Below are positions 5,744 to 11,873 of a DNA stretch of 14,873 bases, piece by piece. The notes beneath the pieces were generated by a model that searched no databases, was not told the origin of the DNA, and worked only from the letters and a program-made list of their open reading frames with translations. Each line of letters opens with the position of its first letter. Within the stretch, counting starts at the first letter, position 1. The stretch covers positions 1-14,873 of the forward strand of contig PXDE01000403.1 in assembly GCA_003566475.1 (NCBI GenBank), written 5' to 3'. Position numbers and translations under genes: made by a program. This stretch comes from PVC group bacterium (lineage in GTDB: Bacteria > Verrucomicrobiota > Kiritimatiellia > SS1-B-03-39 > PXDE01).

Positions 5744-7384
5744 ATGCATCGGACAGGCCATCGGTGGTTGGGACGGCTGGTGACGGGACTGGCCCTTCTG
5801 GGCGGGTATCGGGTCGAGGCGGCGCCGCCTCCCCGCCCGACCGCGCTGCGATCCGGAGAGCTGACCTTCCGGCTGCGCCGGGCGGCCGAGGGCGAGCCCT
5901 GGGCCGGCGTCGATCTGAGCCTGCGTGCCCCCTATCCGAGGGCACGCCCTCTGCGGGCCCGCACCGACGCGCAAGGAACGGCGACCGTGACCGCTTCCGA
6001 GGGCAACTACCTCATGGAAGTGGATGGAATGGGGATCGGCCTGGTCCAGGTCACCCGCGACAGCCCGTGGCGGGAATGCGTGGTCGTCGTGCCTCCCGAC
6101 TACTCGTGGCCCCCGCCGGGCCGGCCGGACCTGCGGGCGGAACCGGTCGGCGAACGCCTGGTTCTGTTCGCCGAACACATCCCCGTGGCGGGGAGGCCGC
6201 CTCCGGCCCCCCGTCCGGCGGCGCCGGCGCCCCCCGTCTCGGTGGCGCTTGACGGCTTCCTGCGTCGCGGACAGGTCGCCGAGGCCCTCGCCGCATTCGC
6301 CGACCCCCCCGATCCGGCCGCACGCTTCTCCCTGGCGGTCGCCCAGGTGCTGGACGGCATGATGCGCTTCTCCCGCGGCCTGACCAGACTTCCCCTGAAC
6401 GCTCGGTTGGCCGGAGACCTCGGAGGAGAGCCCCCCTTCCTGCGCTTCGCCGATCCCGAGTCGGAGGACGTGGAGGTGGTCACGCCAGAAAAGGTGGGGG
6501 CCCTCTTCACCGACCTTCGGGCCGCCCTGCGGCGGGCCAACCGGACCGTGGCCGAGGTCGGCGAGGCCGACTTCAGAGTCGAAGTCAACCTGTCGCGGAT
6601 CCGTCTTGACGTTCTCGGCGATGGCCAGGCCCGGACCCTGGCCGAGTGGCTCGATCTCCCGATCGAGGAGGAGGGCGGCGGGGATGTCCTGGTCCGCTTC
6701 GACAGTGCCGACGCCAAGTGGCTCGAGGGCTATACCCACCTGCTGGGCGGAGTCCTCGATGTGATCCTCGCCTATGACTGGCGTCCCCTTTGGGACCATG
6801 TCGCCCCCCTGCTCTTCGCACGCTACCGGCCGGAGCCGCCGTTCGCGGCCGTCGCCCGGGCCCACCGGGGCCCGGATCGGCGGGACGAAGGGGAATTCGG
6901 CCACGAGATCGATTGGTTCGCCGCCCTCCACGCGTTCCGCCTCCCGCTCGCGGACCCCGCCGGCCTACGCCGTGCCCGCGACGAGATCGCCGCCACCGTA
7001 GCCTGCAGCCGGGAGTCCTGGCGGCGCATCCTGGCGGAGACCGACGACGACCGGGAATGGATTCCCTCTCCCCGCCAGACGGGGCCCGGCGGCACCCGGA
7101 TCACGGAGGAGGAGGTCGCGGCCTGGATGCGTGTTCTGGACGAAGTCGAGGCCATCCTCGAGGGACGCAGGCTCATCCCGCACTGGCGGCTTCGTCCCGG
7201 CGTCGGCGTGAATCTGGCCAGACTGGTTGAGGCGCCGCCACCGCTGGATCCGGTCATGTTCATTCAGGGCAGCGCCCTCGCACCCTACGCCGAGCCCGGC
7301 GCCGTCAGCGACGGCGAGCACTGGGCCGCGATCATCGAGGCCTTCGGCGACCGCTTTCTGCTCTTCCTGTTCTGGGTCAACTGA
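5744..7384 (+). CDS. secreted conserved protein of unknown function
   Basis: The 546-aa protein starts at ATG 5744, with GGAGG 8 nt upstream; an in-frame GTG at 5729 is less likely. MHRTGHRWLGRLVTGLALLGGYRVEAA is a Sec signal peptide, with cleavage near residue 26-27. Residues about 35-125 resemble a small beta domain with a repeated-strand pattern (RTDAQGTATVTASEGNYLMEVDG). A proline/alanine linker (about 150-165) follows, then a mainly helical domain containing DVLVRFDSADAKWLEGYTHL, CSRESWRRILAETDDDREW and a C-terminal ...FLLFLFWVN. I have an impression of similar uncharacterised proteins in Planctomycetota, but name no function. The next gene starts 1 nt after the stop, so the two are probably co-expressed and both exported. 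Confidence 0.75.
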   Translation: MHRTGHRWLGRLVTGLALLGGYRVEAAPPPRPTALRSGELTFRLRRAAEGEPWAGVDLSLRAPYPRARPLRARTDAQGTATVTASEGNYLMEVDGMGIGLVQVTRDSPWRECVVVVPPDYSWPPPGRPDLRAEPVGERLVLFAEHIPVAGRPPPAPRPAAPAPPVSVALDGFLRRGQVAEALAAFADPPDPAARFSLAVAQVLDGMMRFSRGLTRLPLNARLAGDLGGEPPFLRFADPESEDVEVVTPEKVGALFTDLRAALRRANRTVAEVGEADFRVEVNLSRIRLDVLGDGQARTLAEWLDLPIEEEGGGDVLVRFDSADAKWLEGYTHLLGGVLDVILAYDWRPLWDHVAPLLFARYRPEPPFAAVARAHRGPDRRDEGEFGHEIDWFAALHAFRLPLADPAGLRRARDEIAATVACSRESWRRILAETDDDREWIPSPRQTGPGGTRITEEEVAAWMRVLDEVEAILEGRRLIPHWRLRPGVGVNLARLVEAPPPLDPVMFIQGSALAPYAEPGAVSDGEHWAAIIEAFGDRFLLFLFWVN

Positions 7385-7385
7385 C

Positions 7386-8417
7386 GTGCACCGGCCGAAC
7401 TCGTCCCGGGCGTCGAGAGGACCGGTTGCGGTTGCGGCCTGCCTTCTTGTGCTTGCGCTGGGGCATCGCGCCCAGGCCGAATCGCCCTTGCGCCTGCCCG
7501 AGGGCGTGCCCGATCTCGGCTTCGGATTCAATGTCTCGACCCGGGTTCCCCGGGCCGCCTTCTGGCCGCCGTTCCGGCCCGAACACGCCCGGGCCATCCG
7601 GGCCGCCGGATTCCATCATGTCCGGCTGCGGATGGAGGTGATGCAGCATGCCGACCCGGAGCCGCCCTACCGCATCGCCCCCGAGTTCTTCGAGGCCAAC
7701 GACGAGGCGGTCCGGGGCTATCTGGCCGCCGGGCTCAAGATCGTGCTCTGCCTGGCCGGGGACGACTACGAGAAGGATCCGGCCAACGACACGAGGGTGG
7801 CCGAATGGTGGCGGCAGCTTGCCGCGTGGTACCGCCGGGTGCCCGACGAGGACATGGTGTTCGACCTGCTGGTCGAGCCCAACCACGCGCTCGACGACAT
7901 CGCCGTGCTCAATCGCTGGCACGTCTCCCTGACCGCGGCCGTCCGCGAGACCAACCCCCGCCGGACCCTCATCTACTCTCCGGGCCGCTTCTCCCATCCC
8001 GTGCTGTTCGACCGCATGGTGATCCCGGAGGCGGCGGGCGAGCAGTGGCTGGCCGGGTTCAACGTGCTTGGCCACTGGGACGAGACGCCCACGTCCCCCA
8101 ACCGGCGGGAGAGCTTCCAGCGGGCGCGCTTCGAGCAGCGCTTCGCCCAGGCCGCCCGGTACCAGCGGCGGACCGGCCGGCCGGTCTACCTGGCCGCCTG
8201 GGGGTGCTTCGGGGAGGGCAGCGACGCCACCCGGCTGCCGGTGACCCGCGCCCAGGCCGATCTCATCCGCAAGCACGACGTCCGTATGGCCTCCTATATC
8301 GCGTTCCACCACGTGTACGAGGCCCGGGCCGAGCCCCGATGGACCCGGCCCGATGTGCTGGCGGTCCTGCAGGGGCTGCTCATCGTGGACCGCCCCGCCG
8401 CCGGGCCGGGGCCGTAG
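7386..8417 (+). CDS. exported GH5-like TIM-barrel protein, probable catalytic loss
   Basis: The 343-aa protein begins at GTG 7386, one base after the preceding stop, chosen because it gives a clean signal peptide (GPVAVAACLLVLALGHRAQA, cleavage after A31). The mature part reads like a GH5/cellulase-family barrel: GFGFNVS, HVRLRMEV, FDLLVEPN at beta-4 (E164 as the acid/base position) and RPVYLAAWGCFGEG at beta-7. In GH5 the last motif is usually LxE(F/W)G; here the nucleophile position is A271, and the Asn before the acid/base Glu is Val163. E277 lies six residues later. It may be a non-catalytic sugar-binding barrel or a divergent enzyme. No ribosome binding site is evident, so translational coupling is likely. 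Confidence 0.75.
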   Translation: MHRPNSSRASRGPVAVAACLLVLALGHRAQAESPLRLPEGVPDLGFGFNVSTRVPRAAFWPPFRPEHARAIRAAGFHHVRLRMEVMQHADPEPPYRIAPEFFEANDEAVRGYLAAGLKIVLCLAGDDYEKDPANDTRVAEWWRQLAAWYRRVPDEDMVFDLLVEPNHALDDIAVLNRWHVSLTAAVRETNPRRTLIYSPGRFSHPVLFDRMVIPEAAGEQWLAGFNVLGHWDETPTSPNRRESFQRARFEQRFAQAARYQRRTGRPVYLAAWGCFGEGSDATRLPVTRAQADLIRKHDVRMASYIAFHHVYEARAEPRWTRPDVLAVLQGLLIVDRPAAGPGP

Positions 8418-8432
8418 CCGGCATCCGGAGGA

Positions 8433-8837
8433 TCAGCCCGCGTCAGACCCGCCCTCCGCCTTCCGGGCCAGGCGGACCGAGACGAAGGACCGGACGCAGA
8501 GGATGAGGTAGACCAGGCCCATGAGGCCGGTCAGAAGCTGCATGGCCACCGCCTGATCCACGGTCCTCAGAATAACGACGAGGGGCCGCACAAGGCTGGC
8601 CGTGAGGATCAGCGCGACCACGGCCGCCGCGTGCATCACATGCTTGCGCAGGCTCTCCTTCGCGGCCAGCACCCCCAGGACCACAAGGATGGCGCCGAAC
8701 ACGGCGGGCAGATAGGCGGTGAAGTGCACCCGCTCCGCCGACAGGAATCCAGGGAGGAGTCCGAACACGATCAGGATCGCGCCGGTGATCAGGGTGACGA
8801 TGGGCATGGGCATGGGCTTGGATGTGGGCTTAGGCAT
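8433..8837 (-). CDS. small four-helix membrane protein
   Basis: The 134-aa protein has hydrophobic segments at about 11-31 (PIVTLITGAILIVFGLLPGFL), 38-58 (FTAYLPAVFGAILVVLGVLAA), 68-90 (MHAAAVVALILTASLVRPLVV) and 98-116 (AMQLLTGLMGLVYLILCVR), with KESLRKHVMHAA between helices 2 and 3. The ATG at 8837 has GGAG 6 nt upstream; ATGs at 8813 and 8807 are in-frame alternatives before helix 1. It converges on the GH5-like gene, 15 bp apart. I recall similar uncharacterised proteins with the loop LRKHxMHAA, but give no function. Confidence 0.7.
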   Translation of the reverse strand: MPKPTSKPMPMPIVTLITGAILIVFGLLPGFLSAERVHFTAYLPAVFGAILVVLGVLAAKESLRKHVMHAAAVVALILTASLVRPLVVILRTVDQAVAMQLLTGLMGLVYLILCVRSFVSVRLARKAEGGSDAG

Positions 8838-8855
8838 GGGGGCTCCGGGGGTAGT

Positions 8856-8931
8856 GTTCAGTGTTCAGGGTTCGGGGTTCAGGGTTCAGGGTTCAGGGGA
8901 GAGGTTAGGGGTCAGTAGTCAGGGGTCAGGG
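8856..8931. repeat. heptad arrays GTTCAGG x6 and GTCAGGG x3
   Basis: The units at 8856-8897 are GTTCAGT, GTTCAGG, GTTCGGG, GTTCAGG, GTTCAGG and GTTCAGG. A second, related array at 8911-8931 reads GTCAGTA, GTCAGGG and GTCAGGG. They lie just upstream of the membrane-protein gene read on the minus strand. Confidence 0.9.
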
Positions 8932-8946
8932 GTCTGGCCCCGCCCC

Positions 8947-8981
8947 TGAACCGTTGGGTTCTGCCGGATGGGGGGCGAGAC
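8947..8981 (+). repeat. head hairpin module, copy 3
   Basis: GAACC (8948-8952) pairs with GGTTC (8957-8961), followed by TGCCGGATGGGGGGCGAGAC. This corresponds to GGTTCAGCCGGATAAGGGGTGAGAC of copy 1. The left TGTCTCA box is not recognisable. Confidence 0.6.
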
Positions 8982-8990
8982 GGCTGGCGC

Positions 8991-9057
8991 GATCCGACTT
9001 CGCCCGCCTTCGCACAGCTTCGGCGGACACGGCCAAGGCGCTGCGTCGGACAAGTCG
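8991..9057 (+). repeat. GATCCGACTTCGCC...GTCGGACAAGTCG motif, copy 2
   Basis: The ends match the motif at 4528-4564. About 30 bases (CGCCTTCGCACAGCTTCGGC...) are inserted in the middle, and they are themselves partly self-complementary. Confidence 0.7.
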
Positions 9058-9058
9058 C

Positions 9059-9086
9059 GGGATACGGGATACGTGATACGAGATGC
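9059..9086 (+). repeat. heptad array GGGATAC x4
   Basis: The units are GGGATAC, GGGATAC, GTGATAC and GAGATGC in exact register. Confidence 0.85.
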
Positions 9087-9108
9087 AGGAAGCAGCATTC
9101 TCCGGTTC

Positions 9109-9144
9109 GTCCGACGAGTCCGATGGGTCCGATCTGTCCGAGAC
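9109..9144 (+). repeat. 9-bp array GTCCGANNN x4
   Basis: The units are GTCCGACGA, GTCCGATGG, GTCCGATCT and GTCCGAGAC. They match the 9-mer family at 2643-2669. Confidence 0.85.
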
Positions 9145-9166
9145 CGGTACCTTCCCGGGCACTGAA

Positions 9167-9322
9167 GGCGCCGCCGCCAGGCGGCGCCCCGTGGCCCGGG
9201 CTTCTAGCCCGGAGCCGAGCGAGGTTTGCTCCCGGCCCGACCATGAGGAGCGCTTCCGCCGGCCATGGCCGTTCCGGGACCGTGCCTCGCTCAGGCACGG
9301 GCTGGAAGCGCCGTGCCACGTC
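9167..9322 (+). repeat. 156-bp foldback element, copy A
   Basis: A perfect 9-bp hairpin opens it: GGCGCCGCC (9167-9175) with GGCGGCGCC (9180-9188). The left arm GTGGCCCGGGCTTCTAGCCC follows, and the right arm GGCACGGGCTGGAAGC ends near CCACGTC. GCTTC(T/C)AGCCCG pairs between the arms. GGCACGG (9294-9300) can pair either with CCGTGCC at 9280-9286 or with CCGTGCC at 9311-9317, giving two mutually exclusive hairpins. Confidence 0.75.
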
Positions 9323-9373
9323 GGGGTCATCCTGTTGGCACTCAGTCATTTTTTGGGACATGGCGGAGTTCGG

Positions 9374-9433
9374 TGTATCAGAGTAGCCACAGCCACGGGC
9401 GTTTGAAGCCTGTCGAAGCAGGGGAGTGAGACA
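9374..9433 (+). repeat. head hairpin module, copy 4 (divergent centre)
   Basis: TGTATCA (9374-9380) and TGAGACA (9427-9433) sit at the same 53-bp offset as in copy 2. The centre is different (GGGCGTTTGAAGCCTGTCGA). A heptad array follows 17 nt later. Confidence 0.65.
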
Positions 9434-9450
9434 GCATGGCATGTTCCGTT

Positions 9451-9492
9451 GATCCGCAATCCACAATCCAAAATCCACAATCCACAATCCAA
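9451..9492 (+). repeat. heptad array AATCCAC/AATCCAA x6
   Basis: GATCCGC is followed by AATCCAC, AATCCAA, AATCCAC, AATCCAC and AATCCAA in exact 7-bp register. It lies just past the 3' end of the sugar kinase gene. Confidence 0.9.
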
Positions 9493-9504
9493 AATACCCT
9501 CCCC

Positions 9505-10602
9505 TCACCGCTCCACCCTCGCGCCGCCGCCGGCGGCGAGTTTCTCGACCTCCTTGAGGGAGGCCATGCTGGTGTCGCCGGGGGGGGTCATGGCCAGGGC
9601 CCCATGGGCGGCGCCGTACTCCACGGCCAGGGCGGGGTCGCCCTTCAACATCAGGCCGTAGATCAGCCCCGAGGCGAAACTGTCGCCGCCGCCCACCCGG
9701 TCGAGGATCTCCAGGCCCGGCCGGGGGGTGGCCTCGAAGAACTCGCCGCCCGCCCAGCAGATGGCCCCCCAGTCGTTGACCGTGGCCGTGTGCACCCCGC
9801 GCAGGGTGGTGGCCACCACCCTGAAGTTGGGATACGCCTGCACCGCCTCGCGGATCATGGCCTTGAAGCTGTCCGTCTCGAGCTGGGTCAGGTTCTCGTC
9901 CACCCCCTTCACCTCCAGGCCCAGGCAGGCGGTGAAATCCTCCTCGTTGCCGATCATCACGTCCACCAGCCGGGCCAGGCGCTGGTTGACCTCCCGGGCC
10001 CTGGCCTGCCCGCCGATGCTCTTCCACAGCGAGGGGCGGTAGTTGAGGTCGTAGGAGACGATGGTGCCATGCCTGCGGGCCGCCGTCATGGCCTCCTCGA
10101 CCACGTCGGCGGTGGTCTCGGACAGGGCGGCGAAGATGCCCCCGGTGTGGAGCCAGCGGATGCCCTGGCCGAAGATGGCGTCCCAGTCGAAATCGCCGCG
10201 CCGGAGCTGGGAGGCGGCGGTGAGGCCACGGTCCGAGCAGCCCACCGCCCCCCGCACCCCGAAGCCGCGCTCGGTGAAGTTCAGCCCGTTGCGGACCGTG
10301 CGGCCGATGCCGTCGTAGGGCACCCAGCGGATGAACGACGTGTCCACCCCGCCCTGGAGGATGAAGTCCTCGACCAGCCGTCCCACCTCGTTGTCGGCGA
10401 AGGCGGTGGCCACCGCCGTGCGCAGCCCGAAGCAGCGGCGCAGGCCCCGGGCCACGTTGTACTCGCCCCCGCCCTCCCAGACCCGGAACGACCGCGCGGT
10501 GCGGATCCGCCCCTCGCCGGGGTCGAACCGCAGCATGATCTCGCCCAGCGAGATCTCGTCGAACCGGCATTCGGACGCGGGGCGCAGCTCCAGCACACTC
10601 AC
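9505..10602 (-). CDS. kdgK: PfkB-family sugar kinase, probable 2-keto-3-deoxygluconate kinase
   Basis: The 365-aa protein carries the KDG-kinase opening ISLGEIMLRFDPG (about 17-29), the PfkB substrate motif WEGGGEYNVARGL (44-49), VSYDLNYRPSLWKS, a conserved IGNEEDF segment and the ATP/catalytic motif ILDRVGGGDSFASGLIYG with base D307. Length fits ribokinase/PfkB kinases. Expected reaction: 2-keto-3-deoxygluconate plus ATP to KDPG in the cytoplasm, the step after uronate polysaccharide breakdown. GTG 10602 is preferred over ATG 10638 because AGGAG lies 8 nt before it and the extra 12 residues add nothing conserved. The lyase-like gene at 11874 is divergent and 1.3 kb away, which supports but does not prove the substrate. 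Other PfkB sugar kinases remain possible. Confidence 0.85.
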   Translation of the reverse strand: MSVLELRPASECRFDEISLGEIMLRFDPGEGRIRTARSFRVWEGGGEYNVARGLRRCFGLRTAVATAFADNEVGRLVEDFILQGGVDTSFIRWVPYDGIGRTVRNGLNFTERGFGVRGAVGCSDRGLTAASQLRRGDFDWDAIFGQGIRWLHTGGIFAALSETTADVVEEAMTAARRHGTIVSYDLNYRPSLWKSIGGQARAREVNQRLARLVDVMIGNEEDFTACLGLEVKGVDENLTQLETDSFKAMIREAVQAYPNFRVVATTLRGVHTATVNDWGAICWAGGEFFEATPRPGLEILDRVGGGDSFASGLIYGLMLKGDPALAVEYGAAHGALAMTPPGDTSMASLKEVEKLAAGGGARVER

Positions 10603-10701
10603 AGCGGACACTCCTGATCGGATGGCAGTGGAGGGCATATCGTACCCCCACGCGGCGGCGGATCAATCCGGAAACCGCGCCTGGCCCGCCGCTGAGCGGA
10701 C

Positions 10702-10887
10702 CACGGAGGTCGCGGAGGTTACGGAGATTCGCAGAGGGGGAACCGCGAATGGACGCCAATGGACGCGAATGGGGAGGAGGATCTGCCACAAAGAACGCAA
10801 AGAGCGCAAAGGGATGGAGGGGAGGATTGCCACCTGCCTTCGCCTGGCTTCGGCACGGCACGCAGGAGGCACAGGAGTCACAAGAGG
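10702..10887. repeat. cluster of four different 9-/10-bp tandem arrays
   Basis: 10702-10737: CACGGAGGT, CGCGGAGGT, TACGGAGAT, TCGCAGAGG. 10745-10774: GCGAATGGAC, GCCAATGGAC, GCGAATGGGG (10-bp period). 10789-10815: CAAAGAACG, CAAAGAGCG, CAAAGGGAT. 10861-10887: CGCAGGAGG, CACAGGAGT, CACAAGAGG. All units are purine-rich on the plus strand. Confidence 0.85.
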
Positions 10888-10962
10888 GAGGGGATCGCGA
10901 AAAATTTGCGCGGGACGGCGAAGTTGTGGGGGATAGTGGTACGGATGTGGGTAGGGAGTCTT

Positions 10963-11114
10963 GGGGGGCAGCCCCCCCGTGGCCCGGGCTTCCAGCCCGG
11001 AGCCGGAGCGAGGAGAGCCCATGGCCGGAGCCCGGAAAAGAGCTTCGCGCTCGCCGAACTCGGAGCCATGGCCGATCTCGCACAGGGCACGGGCTGGAAG
11101 CACCGTGCCACGTC
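10963..11114 (+). repeat. 152-bp foldback element, copy B
   Basis: This is organised as copy A. An opening hairpin, GGGGGGC (10963-10969) with GCCCCCC (10971-10977), is unlike that of copy A. The left arm GTGGCCCGGGCTTCCAGCCC and right arm GGCACGGGCTGGAAGCACCG follow, with GGCACGG (11086-11092)/CCGTGCC (11103-11109) closing the right hairpin. The core differs widely from copy A. Confidence 0.75.
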
Positions 11115-11271
11115 AGGCCCGCCGCCGCGCAGCGGCGGTTTCCACCCGACCCCGCTTCCCCCGGTCCCCGAATCATCCTCGGCGATTCCGCAAGGAACGC
11201 GGAGCCACGCCGGATCGGCCCGTAGCCGCGGCCGCCCAGGCCGTGGACGACAAGGGGAACGACAACGGGAA

Positions 11272-11440
11272 CGCGCACGCATACGACCGAATGGGCGCGG
11301 ACCCAGTAGTCCGCTGGCTACGACAGCGGACCGAGCGTGGAACGGGCCTGCTTGGGAGGAAGAGGAGCCATGGTCCCCGCCGTCCTCCATCCAGGCACCC
11401 GGACACGCGCCCTCGCTGTCGTAGCCAGCGAGGTACTGGC
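11272..11440 (-). repeat. 169-bp foldback element, copy 2 of the 4235-4413 type
   Basis: Read on the minus strand, it begins GCCAGTACCTCGCTG and ends TCGTATGCGTGCGCG, and the interior aligns closely with 4235-4413 (GACCATGGC, CTTCC.CCCA.GCAGGC, CGTTCCA, CGGACTACTGGGTCCGCGCC). The arms are CGCTGGCTACGACAGCG and its exact reverse complement CGCTGTCGTAGCCAGCG. They are 17 bp, unrelated to the arms of copy 1, and are each a CGCTG/CAGCG hairpin. Confidence 0.8.
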
Positions 11441-11542
11441 TGCCCCGTTCGACATTCGTTCGCGTGCCCGACGAAGCGTCTGCGTGAAGTCGGGACATTC
11501 TGCGGTTCCCCTGCGCCCCCCATTCGAACCGCGAGAATCGAC

Positions 11543-11560
11543 AGCGATAGCGATAGCGAA
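11543..11560. repeat. hexamer repeat AGCGAT x3
   Basis: The units are AGCGAT, AGCGAT and AGCGAA. A looser hexamer run (AACGAC/AACGGG/AACGCG) occurs near 11258-11275. Confidence 0.7.
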
Positions 11561-11582
11561 CGCCACCGGAACGCACGACCGG

Positions 11583-11617
11583 GTTCGACGTTCGATGTTG
11601 GACGTTCGATGTTCGAT
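11583..11617 (-). repeat. heptad array GTTCGAT-type x5
   Basis: On the plus strand the units are GTTCGAC, GTTCGAT, GTTGGAC, GTTCGAT and GTTCGAT. In head-module orientation (minus) it follows the head at 11633-11694 by 15 nt. Confidence 0.9.
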
Positions 11618-11632
11618 CTTCTCCGCGCCCCG

Positions 11633-11694
11633 CGTCTCTTCCCCTGCTCAGGCTGAACCCAGCGGTTCAGCGGTCGTCACCGCGCTCTGAGACA
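11633..11694 (-). repeat. head hairpin module, copy 5 (inverted)
   Basis: On the minus strand TGTCTCAGAG starts at 11694, GCTGAACC-gctg-GGTTCAGC is a perfect 8-bp hairpin, and AGAGACG closes it near 11633. The hairpin is the best-paired of all copies, while the closing box has TGAGAC changed to AGAGAC. Confidence 0.75.
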
Positions 11695-11758
11695 CCAGTG
11701 CGCGCCATTCTCCACAAGCCACTCCGCACCTCGTCAATCTCCGGTTTCCCGGAACCCA

Positions 11759-11782
11759 CATCCCACATCCCACATCCCACAT
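11759..11782 (-). repeat. heptad array CATCCCA x3
   Basis: There are three exact CATCCCA units plus CATC. On the minus strand this reads GATGTGG repeats directly after GGGTGAGACGGATGGCAC, which parallels 4499-4534. Confidence 0.85.
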
Positions 11783-11873
11783 CGTGCCATCCGTCTCACC
11801 CTTTGCCCCCGTTGGAGGCTGGACATTTCCGGCCCGGCGGAGATGGTGAATGGATGAACTCCGGAGACACCCC

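Larger units (their letters stand above)
8838..9504. other. gene-free composite repeat tract
   Basis: No gene is supported. In order it has heptads (8856-8931), a head hairpin (8947-8981), a GATCCGACTTCGCC motif (8991-9057), heptads (9059-9086), 9-mers (9109-9144), a foldback element (9167-9322), a second head (9374-9433) and heptads (9451-9492). The order parallels the tract at 4039-4838. Confidence 0.65.
10603..11873. other. 1.27-kb gene-free repeat mosaic
   Basis: I see no gene. The tract contains five short tandem arrays with 9-, 10- or 6-bp periods, a 152-bp foldback (10963-11114), an inverted copy of the 179-bp foldback (11272-11440), an inverted head hairpin (11633-11694) and two heptad arrays (11583-11617, 11759-11782). 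Near its right end, GGGTGAGACGGATGGCA (minus strand, about 11801-11785) is another head fragment next to heptads. Confidence 0.65.

Noticed and set aside
8912..11278. 788-codon minus-strand open frame across the kinase and both flanking repeat tracts
   Set aside because: It reads through heptads, foldbacks and the kinase in another frame; the kinase frame has all PfkB motifs.
2594..11782. CRISPR array
   Set aside because: Repeats are 6-10 bp direct tandems without spacers, and no cas genes are present.
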